A stretch of DNA of 64,000 bases from Phyllobacterium brassicacearum (GTDB lineage Bacteria > Pseudomonadota > Alphaproteobacteria > Rhizobiales > Rhizobiaceae), in NCBI RefSeq assembly GCF_003010955.1, contig NZ_PGGO01000006.1, positions 204,157-268,156 on the forward strand. The letters are read 5' to 3'. The notes below the pieces were generated by a model that saw nothing but the letters and a program-made list of their open reading frames with translations, was not told the origin of the DNA and searched no databases. This document shows positions 34,551 through 42,458 of this stretch, in pieces. The number at the start of each line of letters is the position of its first letter. The first letter of the stretch is position 1. The translations under genes were made by a program, and so were the position numbers.

Positions 34551-35672
34551 ATGGCGTCGGATGCAACTGGGGCCCCTCATGATGCTCCGAATACAGCGGG
34601 TGCGCCTCTGAAAGAGAAAAACCCGCAGCGTACAGTTGCAATTACTGTGCTCCTGGTCGCTCTCCTTCTGTTCGTCGTCACAGTTTTCATGGAGCGGCGC
34701 ACCCCTTCTTCCTCGCAGGCGACCGTCAGTGCATATGTGGTCGGCGTAGCTCCGGAGGTTACCGGGCGGGTTATCGAAGTGGGCGTGACCGACAACAGCG
34801 CGGTGACGCCCGGCCAGATGCTGTTTCGCCTTGACCCGGAACAGTACCGGCTTGCCGTTGCGGAGGCGGAAGCACGCCTTGCAGGGGTAGGTCAGACGAT
34901 CGGCGCTTCGACGGCGTCCGTCGATGTCGCGCAGGCCAAGGTGGTTGAGACGAAGGCAGTCCGCGTCAACGTCCAGGATCAAGCCACCCGTGCCATGGAA
35001 CTTGTCAGGCGCGGTATCTACGCCCAAGCGAAGTATGATGAGGCCGCGGCCGCGCTGGATCAGGCAGATGCAGGCGTGGATGCCGCCGAAGCCGATCTCA
35101 CGCGGGCTCGGGAGGAGCTTGGACCCGCAGGAAAGGACAACCCGCAGCTGAAGGAGGCGCTCGCGGCGCTCGAAACCGCTCAGCTTGACCTGCTGCGCAC
35201 CACGGTTTCAGCGCCGGCGGAAGGCGTCGTCACCAATCTTCAGCTTTCCGTCGGTGGCATGCTCAGCGCTGGCGAGAGTGCACTGACCTTCATCGACACC
35301 GGCACGATCTGGATCACGGCCGCGTTCAAGGAAAACAGCCTTGAGATGGTTGCCGCAGGCGACCGTGCGGAGGTGCTTTTCGATGTTCTCCCCGGTCAGA
35401 TTTTCGCCGCCACAGTTGAAGGCGTAGGGTTGGGGGTGGCTCAGGGAAGTGTTGACCCAGCGACAGGCTTGCCAAAGATTTCCACGGACACGGGATGGGT
35501 GAGAACACCGCAGAGCTTTCCCATCCGCCTGGTTCTCGACGAGGGGCGGCCCAAGGGCGTGCGGTATGGTTCACAGGCGAATGTGGTTATCTACACCGGG
35601 GACCATCCGGTCACCAATGCGCTCGGCAGCATCTGGATCCGAATTCTGTCGGTCCTCACCTATGTCAGCTGA
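34551..35672 (+). CDS. HlyD family membrane fusion protein (EmrA-like)
   Basis: A 373-residue periplasmic adaptor with one N-terminal membrane anchor (about residues 25-44). A biotinyl-lipoyl-like half (VSAYVVGVAPEVTGRVIEVGV), a coiled-coil hairpin (about 95-210) and the second lipoyl half with a beta-barrel (TVSAPAEGVVTNLQLSVGG) follow. Such adaptors join an inner-membrane pump to an outer-membrane channel. Its stop overlaps the start of the DUF2955 gene by 11 bases, so the two are translated together and DUF2955 is the likely pump partner. No TolC-type gene is nearby. Confidence 0.88.
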   Translation: MASDATGAPHDAPNTAGAPLKEKNPQRTVAITVLLVALLLFVVTVFMERRTPSSSQATVSAYVVGVAPEVTGRVIEVGVTDNSAVTPGQMLFRLDPEQYRLAVAEAEARLAGVGQTIGASTASVDVAQAKVVETKAVRVNVQDQATRAMELVRRGIYAQAKYDEAAAALDQADAGVDAAEADLTRAREELGPAGKDNPQLKEALAALETAQLDLLRTTVSAPAEGVVTNLQLSVGGMLSAGESALTFIDTGTIWITAAFKENSLEMVAAGDRAEVLFDVLPGQIFAATVEGVGLGVAQGSVDPATGLPKISTDTGWVRTPQSFPIRLVLDEGRPKGVRYGSQANVVIYTGDHPVTNALGSIWIRILSVLTYVS

Positions 35673-36702
35673 CACGCATCTTTCGTACGAGGAGGACCGC
35701 GCTAATGTAAAGCGCAAGGGTCTGCGCATAGCACTCGCCGTTGCTGTCGGCTTTTCCTGGATGGTCTATTCGGGCGCAATCATCCCTTTCCTTGGACCAT
35801 TGTTTGCCGCACAGTTTCTGATCTCAAGTTCCCGCCCTATGCCGTTGCAAAAGGCGCTGGCAGTCACAGTGCTGATCCTTGTCGTCGGAGCACTTCTGCA
35901 ATTCGTAACGGTTTTGACCGGCGACAAACCGCCCGTCCTCCTGCTCCTGCTCGGTCTGATTTATTTCGGATGTTTCTACCAGCAGGCCAATGGCAAGGGC
36001 GGCCCCACAATCTTTCTTGTCCTGGTCATTGCGGTTATGGTGCCGCTCCTCACAATTCTGAACGAGGATCTCGGCGACACCATTCTTATGATCCTCGTTC
36101 AGAGCGTGGTGACCGGTATGCTTTTGATGTGGGCGGCCTATGTTTTTATCCCGGACAAAGGTAGCCCCGCCCTTAAAGCGCCAACGGCGGCCACCTATCC
36201 GCGTGCGGCACACTACGCTGCCGCCAACACCGCCATACTCCTGATCGCAGTGGTTGCCTGTCTGACACGCGAAGGGCTGGCCACGGCGATTGTCATTCCC
36301 ATAACAGTCGTGTCACTGCTCTCACAATTCGACGCCGCGGCCAGTACCCGCGCGGCCTTGGGGATCGTGATAACCAATATCACTGGAGGCGTAGCTGCGT
36401 CCGTCGCATTCGGGCTGCTTCAGGTGCGGCCGTCCCTCATTTTCCTCTTTTTATTGGTGCTGCTTGCCGGTTTGGTATTTGGCGGCCGTGCCGCCATGCA
36501 TGCGCCAGCAGCCAAACTTTACGCGGGCGCCTTGACGATCTTCCAACTCGTCTTCGGAACCGGCGTGTCACCGCTTCCTGGGTCTGCCGCTGAGTCCTTC
36601 TCCACCCGGGTCACTTACATACTGGTGGCCATTGCCTATGCGATCTTCATGACAACGCTGCTTTGGCCCCGGCAGGAAGGCAGCACGATCCGCCCTGGCT
36701 GA
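35662..36702 (+). CDS. DUF2955 / FUSC-like membrane protein
   Basis: A 346-residue protein with about ten membrane helices in two five-helix groups, of the DUF2955 family within the fusaric acid resistance/aromatic-acid exporter (FUSC) clan. The start is set at ATG 35662 (MSADTHLSYEEDR), inside the last codons of the HlyD gene, rather than the longer frame from 35566. With the HlyD protein it probably forms an efflux system for aromatic or other organic compounds; the substrate is not known. It lacks the long cytosolic domain of AaeB-type FUSC proteins. Confidence 0.83.
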   Translation: MSADTHLSYEEDRANVKRKGLRIALAVAVGFSWMVYSGAIIPFLGPLFAAQFLISSSRPMPLQKALAVTVLILVVGALLQFVTVLTGDKPPVLLLLLGLIYFGCFYQQANGKGGPTIFLVLVIAVMVPLLTILNEDLGDTILMILVQSVVTGMLLMWAAYVFIPDKGSPALKAPTAATYPRAAHYAAANTAILLIAVVACLTREGLATAIVIPITVVSLLSQFDAAASTRAALGIVITNITGGVAASVAFGLLQVRPSLIFLFLLVLLAGLVFGGRAAMHAPAAKLYAGALTIFQLVFGTGVSPLPGSAAESFSTRVTYILVAIAYAIFMTTLLWPRQEGSTIRPG

Positions 36703-36703
36703 C

Positions 36704-37213
36704 CTAACCGCCGAGTGCGACGGCGATGCCAACCAGGACAATTCCCAACACCATGACCGACAGCCCCACGTAGATCGGCCGGGCATCGGTAAAATGTGCC
36801 CATGTATAACCGACGATGAACAGCAGCAGCACGAGCACGAGATTGCTTGTGCGAAGCGCAAGGAACGAATTTTCAATCAGCAATAACGGAATAACGGCAG
36901 GAACTGCGGTTGCCGCTACAAGAACGAAGACGCAGAAGGCCGAGATGAAGTCTGCGCGTGTGAGGCGCATACGAACGGGCTGCGAATGCGTGGCAAGCGC
37001 GAGGATGGATTGATAGAGCAAAGCCCGATCTTGCGGACGGGCGGCGAGCGGCTCCTCATCCAGACCGAACTGCTCCTGAACGGCGAGCAGCGCAGCCTGT
37101 TCGTTTTTGGCGTTCTTGATCTGGCGAAAGAAACGTGTGCGCTGGCTGCGATAGAAGAGCGTTCCAAGAATAAAGAACACCGCATCGATCGAGGAGATCT
37201 CCAGCCATGTCAT
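36704..37213 (-). pseudogene. VIT1/CCC1-type iron/manganese transporter, 5'-truncated remnant
   Basis: About 169 codons matching the C-terminal part of VIT1/CCC1 family proteins: a cytosolic linker, then TRADFISAFCVFVLVAATAV and a final helix pair ending VLGIVLVGIAVALGG. The expected N-terminal helices are missing: upstream of about 37205 the minus frame continues only as antisense of a sulfatase sequence. An ATG at 37213 could still start translation of the stub. The break coincides with the left edge of the sulfatase pseudogene, so one rearrangement damaged both. Confidence 0.7.
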
Positions 37214-38174
37214 CGACTTCCTCGACCGCAATGATCCGAAGAAGACGAACAAGCCGTTCTTCGTCTGGTACAACCCCGCGCGCATGCATGTCACCACCGT
37301 CGTGAACGACAAATACATGGGCATGGTGGGCGAACCCGGCGGCAAGGACTGGGGCGTCAACGAAGCCGGCATGAAGCAGATGGACGATAACATTGGCTAC
37401 GTGCTGAAAAAACTCGATGAGATGGGGCAGCTCGATAACACCATTATCGCGTTCACCACAGACAATGGGGCCTAGACCATCACCTTCCCCGACGGCGGCA
37501 CCACCCGTTCAAGGGTGGCAAGCTGACCACCTGGGAAGGCGGCATGCGTGCACCACTGGTCGTACGCTGGCCTGGCCACATTGAGCCCGGAACCGTGAAG
37601 AACGACATCTTCGCCTCGCTCGACTGGCTGCCCACCCTCGTCGACATCGCCGGCGGTCCAAAGGCTAATGAGCTGAAGGCACAGATTGAAAAAGGAACCT
37701 ATCCCGGCATCGTCAAGACCACGCTCGACGGTGTCAACCAGCGCGAATATCTTGAAGGTAAATCGGATGAATCCGCCCGAGATACGTTTTTCTATTATTC
37801 CGGCAAGGACCCATCTGCCGTCCGCTACAAGAACTGGAAGATGTATTTCGCGATGGTGTCTGATTCACCGGAAGGCTTCCTTAATGGGGTAGTTCCCTAT
37901 CACTGGACCCAGGTCGTCAATATCAAGCGCGACCCGTTCGAAACGTCGTCGGACAGCAGATAAAGACGCTTATGGGTCAGGGCGGAACGCTGCCGGGCCG
38001 GTTACCGCATACATCTATGACTGGAACCTGCTGCCGATCGGGCAAGTTCTTTGGCTGAAGGAACTCCAGAGCTATGTCGACTACCCGCCAATGCAGGATC
38101 CTGCGAGCTATAACCTTGAGCAGCTCGTCCAGCAGGTTAAACAGATGAGCGCCGAGCGTCGTGCCGGCGAATGA
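37207..38174 (+). pseudogene. Arylsulfatase pseudogene (N-terminus lost, nonsense and frameshifts)
   Basis: The reading [19 protein letters not shown]… is the C-terminal half of a type I sulfatase. The N-terminal half with the formylglycine C-x-P-x-R site is absent. Damage in order: a stop (TAG, 37473-37475) in FTTDNGA-stop; a missing base near 37504 (expected TTPFKGG); a missing base near 37942 (after DPFETS); and another near 38000 (TLPGPVTAY). The other frames rejoin to give …EGGMRAPLVVRWPG… and finally …YDWNLLPIGQVLW… with stop at 38172-38174. A terminator hairpin follows. Non-functional as a sulfatase. Confidence 0.9.
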
Positions 38175-38183
38175 TAAGCACTA

Positions 38184-38209
38184 AAGCGGGCGCCCAAGGG
38201 CGTCCGCTT
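38184..38209. terminator. Terminator hairpin between sulfatase pseudogene and DedA gene
   Basis: Stem AAGCGGGCGCCC / GGGCGTCCGCTT (one G-T type mismatch) with AA loop. It follows the pseudogene stop by 9 bases and precedes the convergent DedA stop by 15. It appears to be the retained terminator of the dead gene. Confidence 0.65.
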
Positions 38210-38223
38210 GGTCTCAGCGGCAT

Positions 38224-38745
38224 TTAACGCGAGACCGCATGGAACATGCCCCCGAAAAAATACGGTCCAAAACTCCAGACAGCCGCCCAGAGCCCGGCGC
38301 CAAGGATATTTGCCAGGATGAAACTGTGCCATGGCATTCCCACCGAACCCGCCACCAGCCCGTTCAACTGCCGCAGCACAACGACAAAACGCGCGCTGAA
38401 GACGATGATGGCTCCGCGACGCCGGAACAGTTGTTCCAGCTCTTCAAGCCGTTCCGGCGTGAGTTTGACGAGCCAGCCATATCGCTGCAGGAGCGGCCGG
38501 CCACCAAAATGCCCGATGGCATAGCCGGTGCTGTCGCCAAGTACGGCGGCCGCCCAGACGGTGAAAAACAGGTTGGTGACTGCGAGGTCGCCTCGTACTG
38601 CAAGAAGCGATGACGCGACAAGTGCACTTTCGCCGGGAAGCGGTGCTCCCAGCGATTCAAGATATACGATGACAAAGATCGCATAGAGCCCGTATTGCTG
38701 TATGTATGGTTCGATGAATGAAGCGCTATTGTGCAGGAATTCCAC
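38224..38745 (-). CDS. DedA family membrane protein
   Basis: A 173-residue DedA/SNARE-associated protein with family motifs E-S-L-G-x-P-x-P-G-E (LESLGAPLPGESALVASSLL), GDSTGYAIGHFGGR and the F-x-R-F-x-x-x-R-x-x-x-x-x-x-x-G segment (ARFVVVLRQLNGLVAGSVGMP). DedA proteins flip lipid carriers in the inner membrane. The start is set at GTG 38745 (VEFLHNSASF), with GAAGG upstream; the longer frame reaching 38874 is rich in Cys/Arg and unlike the family. It is a second, unrelated-position DedA relative besides the YqaA protein at 31932. Confidence 0.82.
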   Translation of the reverse strand: MEFLHNSASFIEPYIQQYGLYAIFVIVYLESLGAPLPGESALVASSLLAVRGDLAVTNLFFTVWAAAVLGDSTGYAIGHFGGRPLLQRYGWLVKLTPERLEELEQLFRRRGAIIVFSARFVVVLRQLNGLVAGSVGMPWHSFILANILGAGLWAAVWSFGPYFFGGMFHAVSR

Positions 38746-38907
38746 AGGCTTGCCTTCGGTTGTGTGAAATGACTCCGAAGGTGGCAGAGTAGCGGATTTC
38801 CGGGGGCACCAACAACGGGGCAAAAAGCCCATATTTCTCAATGACGACCATGCGTATACGTCCTTCCGGTACATCCGCTAGGGGCATACCGGAAGCCGCA
38901 GGTTCGT

Positions 38908-39012
38908 TTACTGCCCGTGTTGTTTCCTGATGGCCTCGGCGAACTGCTCCTTGACGGCGCTGAGCCCGAAGCTCGCTCCCGCCTGCATTGGCGGGAAGTC
39001 GCATCCGTTCAT
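38908..39012 (-). pseudogene. Probable C-terminal remnant of a second sulfatase
   Basis: A 34-codon open frame reading MNGCDFPPMQAGASFGLSAV and on to …AEAIRKQHGQ, then stop. The segment DFPPMQAGASFGL aligns with DYPPMQDPASYNL at the end of the sulfatase pseudogene at 37207-38174, in the place where sulfatases end. It is on the opposite strand and nothing sulfatase-like precedes it. It could be a small peptide gene (GGGG stands before the ATG), but a gene tail is more likely. Confidence 0.5.
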
Positions 39013-39042
39013 CCCCCGATTAGCTGCGTCCGATGGAGAAGT

Positions 39043-39198
39043 TCAATACTCGTTCACGCGGTGCGTGCAATTGGTGAACACCTTGGCGCCGTAATCGCTG
39101 GGCCGGTCGCAGAACACCAGGGGACTGACGTTGCCGGACGAGGTGCAGCCGGGAAGGATCGCCAGGACAGCTGCCAAAAACATCGCAATACGTGTCAT
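39043..39198 (-). CDS. Small lipoprotein, tandem paralogue 1
   Basis: A 51-residue predicted lipoprotein. A hydrophobic signal (residues 4-16) ends in LPGC (Cys18), followed by TSSGNVSPLVFCDRPSD. It shares the stretch SSGNVSPLVFCD and the spacing of two further cysteines (Cys30, Cys44) with the neighbour at 39241-39396; both are 51 residues long. The paired mature cysteines suggest a disulfide. Both genes share AGGGTTGAAC upstream of the ATG. I do not recognise the family and can offer no function beyond an outer- or inner-membrane lipoprotein. Confidence 0.75.
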   Translation of the reverse strand: MTRIAMFLAAVLAILPGCTSSGNVSPLVFCDRPSDYGAKVFTNCTHRVNEY

Positions 39199-39240
39199 GT
39201 GTTCAACCCTTTCCAAACAGGATTTGCAGCAGTGGAAATT

Positions 39241-39396
39241 TCAGTATTTGTGGCCGAGCCTTGGCGTGCAATGGGTGGTGACCGTGGACTTGAACTCGCC
39301 GGGAGCATCACAGAATACCAGCGGGCTGACGTTTCCCGACGAAGCGCAGCCAGCCAACACCAACAATGCCGTTGCCACCAACAGCGCGATACGCAT
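39241..39396 (-). CDS. Small lipoprotein, tandem paralogue 2
   Basis: A 51-residue predicted lipoprotein beginning MRIALLVATALLVLAGC, with a textbook lipobox LAGC (Cys17). The mature part begins ASSGNVSPLVFCDAPGEF and ends THCTPRLGHKY, with cysteines at 29 and 43. It lies 42 bases upstream of its paralogue on the same strand, so the pair is likely one transcript. Between the copies the region around VSPLVFCD is conserved in protein and partly in DNA. Function unknown. Confidence 0.77.
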   Translation of the reverse strand: MRIALLVATALLVLAGCASSGNVSPLVFCDAPGEFKSTVTTHCTPRLGHKY

Positions 39397-39521
39397 CTTG
39401 GTTCAACCCTCCAGCAATGATGTCCGGATCCGTGCGGACCGCATCAATGATGATGAAAAGTCGATTTCTGACAGGACAGCCTATCACGTCCGGCCCGGTC
39501 AGGCGCAAATTCGCGAAAAGT

Positions 39522-40808
39522 TTACTTGCGCCGCGTCAGGTCCCGCAGCCGTTCGCGGACAATGCGCGCGAAATTCTGGGTTCGCCGGTAGAGGTGAAGT
39601 TGTGATGCGGCCTGCCGCGCCGCGCGATCGGCGGCCGGCGTCAACCCGATCACCAGTGTGCCGATCGATTCACGCTCCTGAAAGAGGCGCGAGGCCACCG
39701 GATGGTCTGGCACGGCGCAGGAGTCGGTTCGATCGATGTTCGGATCATCCAGATGGTTCTTCAGCATCTCGATCATCAGGAGAACGCCGGGCGAATAGGC
39801 CGCAAGGCTCTCGTCATAGGCGGTCTTCCAGGTCCATGCCTCCCCCGCTTCGACGAAGACGACCAGGACGGCAATGGTCTTGCCGTCAAGTTCGAGCGTG
39901 TGGATGCGGGCCAGATCGCGGGCGGCGAGGTTGTTGACGGCCTCGCGGGCGAAGGCGGCCCGAAAACGGTCGACGGCCATCGCCGAACCGCGCTGACCCT
40001 TCCAGCCGCTGGCTTCAAGCGCAAGAAACTCTTCCAGCTTGACGCGGATATCGTCTTCGCTGCGGCTCACCCTGTAGGTCAGCTTGCCCTTGTCGGAAAG
40101 ACGCCGCCACAACCGGCGATATTCCTTGGCGTGGCGGGTGCCGATAGCCTCGCCCAGATAGTCCTCGCCTTCCTTTTCGCTTTCGAGGAAGGGGCGCTCG
40201 ACCTGGTTCACCGTCATCAACGGAAGATCGCGATCCATTGCAACGGTGCGGATGAGCTGTGCCGCCGTGCGGTTCAGCAGCATGTCCGGTAATACCAGGA
40301 TTTCGGGAAGTTTGAGATGTTTGCGTGCCAGCATATTGAAGAGGTCATTGAGCACGCCCATCGGGTCATCGCGGTCGATGAGCGGCGTTCCCTGCGGCCC
40401 GAAGGGTGTCGCCCAGGCGCGGATGATCGATGCCGATACGGTGAAGCCCGGCCGCTCGATCGTATAGGGCATGAGGAAGCGCAGACGGCTCTTGATGTCG
40501 TTCTCATCGCGCATCACCATGAAACGGACCTGCCGGTCGTCGAGACGGGGCATGGCGGGTGCCAGGAAGCGCGGATTGAAGAAGATATTGGGCTCGACCG
40601 TCCGGTAAGTCAGATAGTCCAGTTCCTGCAGCAGCTCGAAGCCGGCGGAGGCCGAATAGACGGACAGTTTGCGCGGGACGCCGCGATTGCCAAGGGATTC
40701 CTCAATCTGCTTGGCCGCATCGGGTGACGCATCGAATCCCGAAAGTTGCGCAAGGATCTGCGCCGAGGGGCCTCCGGCCAATTCTTCGAGAAGCGGTATG
40801 GCTGCCAT
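39522..40808 (-). CDS. CelD/BcsL-type GNAT acetyltransferase
   Basis: A 428-residue protein of the GNAT_6/FemAB-like group (PF13480, COG5653). The C-terminal half (about 215-400) holds the acetyltransferase fold, with KEYRRLWRRLSDKGKLTY, LEASGWKGQRGSA and the strand-loop DGKTIAVLVVF. Such proteins act in cellulose or other polysaccharide synthesis. It lies downstream of a flippase gene on the same strand with 88 bases between, so the pair probably belongs to an exopolysaccharide pathway. A hairpin precedes its ribosome site. Confidence 0.8.
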   Translation of the reverse strand: MAAIPLLEELAGGPSAQILAQLSGFDASPDAAKQIEESLGNRGVPRKLSVYSASAGFELLQELDYLTYRTVEPNIFFNPRFLAPAMPRLDDRQVRFMVMRDENDIKSRLRFLMPYTIERPGFTVSASIIRAWATPFGPQGTPLIDRDDPMGVLNDLFNMLARKHLKLPEILVLPDMLLNRTAAQLIRTVAMDRDLPLMTVNQVERPFLESEKEGEDYLGEAIGTRHAKEYRRLWRRLSDKGKLTYRVSRSEDDIRVKLEEFLALEASGWKGQRGSAMAVDRFRAAFAREAVNNLAARDLARIHTLELDGKTIAVLVVFVEAGEAWTWKTAYDESLAAYSPGVLLMIEMLKNHLDDPNIDRTDSCAVPDHPVASRLFQERESIGTLVIGLTPAADRAARQAASQLHLYRRTQNFARIVRERLRDLTRRK

Positions 40809-40820
40809 CAGATTTCTTCC

Positions 40821-40864
40821 TTACTGCGCCGTGCGTCCCTTGGGACTCACAAAGGACGCAGTAA
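40821..40864 (-). promoter_or_regulatory. Hairpin in the leader of the acetyltransferase gene
   Basis: Arms TTACTGCG (40821-40828) and CGCAGTAA (40857-40864), with an inner GCGTCC/GGACGC pairing, form a stem ending 12 bases before the ATG at 40808. It has no U-run. It may attenuate or stabilise the mRNA between the flippase and acetyltransferase genes. Confidence 0.4.
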
Positions 40865-40896
40865 CACTTTTAATGGCGTATAATCCTTACCAAAAA

Positions 40897-42342
40897 TCAA
40901 AGAAGATTTTCGGGGTTATGCGCTGCAGGTCTTGCACTCGTCCTGCCGGCAAATACGAACATGTTGATGTTCAGACACTTGTAGACGGTCACCGCCAGCG
41001 TCATCGCCTCAAACACCATGGAGAAGGCTGTCGCGCATGCGGCACCTGCCAGACCATAGACCGGTATCAGCAGAATGCTGAGACAGATGTTAACAATCAG
41101 TGTGACAGCATAGACCGTCGCGCAGATTTTCTGCTTGCCGGCCATATTCAGCAGGCTCTCCGCCGGGCCGACCGAAGCGCGGGCGACGACGCCGATCACC
41201 AGAATGAACAGCAGTGGATAGCCGTCGGTGAACTGGGCGCCGAACAGGTAAAGCAATGGTTTGCCGAGAAGGAGGAGGACAATCGCCATCGCCAGCGAGG
41301 GCCAGAAGGTCCAGCGCGCGGTGTCCCGTGCAAATTGCGCCAGCTGGTCATGGTCATGGGTGTGCATCAGTTCCGAATAGCGCTGTGCGGCACCGGCCTT
41401 GACGGAGAAATAGACGAAATGCACGAGCGCAAGCAGTTTCACGGTCGCGAAATAGGTCGCTACCTTGTCCGGTTCCAGGTAGCGGCCAACCATCAGAACG
41501 TCGGCATTGGTCAGCAGGAAGAAAAATCCCTCGACCAGGAAGATCGGCAGCGAGACGGAGAACCATTCGCCAAAGCGGATCTGCCTGGCTCCGGGGACCA
41601 CGACCGCCTTGAACCGGTGGTTGACGACAAACAATTGCAGCAGTGTGGTCGCATAGGTCGCGATGATTGCCGATACGACTGCGACCACGGCGGTCGGAGG
41701 CAATCCTGCGACGTGGGCTATACTCATCACGACCAGGGTAAGAACCGGGCGGATGATATAGGTGGGGGTCAGGGCGACAAGTGCCCAGGACCGCGACCTG
41801 GCAGTCCCGTCTAGTGTGTCACCGAGCGCAATCATCGGCAGGCAGATGAAGCCAATGATGAAGGGTGCGACATAGTAGGGTTCAATTCCGTCGCGGAAAT
41901 AATAGACCAGACCCGCGCCGGTCATCGCGATGCAGGTCGTCAGAGTGAGGGCGAACGCCTTGCTGGTAAACAGGATACCGCGCAGATGATCGAGTTGCTG
42001 GCGTTCGAGGTATTCGGGCACAAACCGGATGACGGTGGTCTGAAAACCAAGGCACGACAGGTTGCCGAGAATGACGACCGTTACCCATACCAGGACGAAG
42101 ATGCCGTATTCAAACTGGCCCATCCAGCGCGCGAAGATGACCTGGGAAACAAGAGCGATTGCTGCACTGACGATGCGCACGAGGAAAGCGATCAGGGAAA
42201 CCCGTTGCGCAACAGCGTGTTCCGTTGACCCGTCGAGCACCTGATCCAGGCGAAGGAGCCAGGGACGAAGCGGCTGTGACAGTCTATCCGGCAAAAACCG
42301 GTCTGCAGTTCTCGCCGCAGAAAATCGCAAGGGCAGCTCCAC
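40897..42342 (-). CDS. Polysaccharide biosynthesis flippase (MOP superfamily)
   Basis: A 481-residue protein with about 12-14 membrane helices of the Wzx/MATE-like oligosaccharide flippase type, which moves lipid-linked sugar units across the inner membrane. The start is GTG at 42342 (MELPLRFSAA), with GGAAA upstream; no ATG is near. An N-terminal 50-residue cytosolic stretch precedes the first helix (VSLIAFLVRIVSAAIALVSQ). No glycosyltransferases are next to it, only the acetyltransferase gene. Confidence 0.82.
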   Translation of the reverse strand: MELPLRFSAARTADRFLPDRLSQPLRPWLLRLDQVLDGSTEHAVAQRVSLIAFLVRIVSAAIALVSQVIFARWMGQFEYGIFVLVWVTVVILGNLSCLGFQTTVIRFVPEYLERQQLDHLRGILFTSKAFALTLTTCIAMTGAGLVYYFRDGIEPYYVAPFIIGFICLPMIALGDTLDGTARSRSWALVALTPTYIIRPVLTLVVMSIAHVAGLPPTAVVAVVSAIIATYATTLLQLFVVNHRFKAVVVPGARQIRFGEWFSVSLPIFLVEGFFFLLTNADVLMVGRYLEPDKVATYFATVKLLALVHFVYFSVKAGAAQRYSELMHTHDHDQLAQFARDTARWTFWPSLAMAIVLLLLGKPLLYLFGAQFTDGYPLLFILVIGVVARASVGPAESLLNMAGKQKICATVYAVTLIVNICLSILLIPVYGLAGAACATAFSMVFEAMTLAVTVYKCLNINMFVFAGRTSARPAAHNPENLL

Positions 42343-42423
42343 TCGTTTCCAATGCTCGACCCATAATCCGTAAACCTTTAGAAACGGTTCGAAAAGTCAA
42401 CGGGCGTGCTGCTGGAACAAGAG

Positions 42424-42452
42424 AAAAGGCCGCGTTGTGCACGCGGCCTTTT
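42424..42452 (-). terminator. secA terminator
   Basis: Perfect stem AAAAGGCCGCG / CGCGGCCTTTT with a 7-base loop. Read on the minus strand it ends in TTTT, 7 bases after the secA stop. Confidence 0.88.
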
Positions 42453-42458
42453 GGATAA

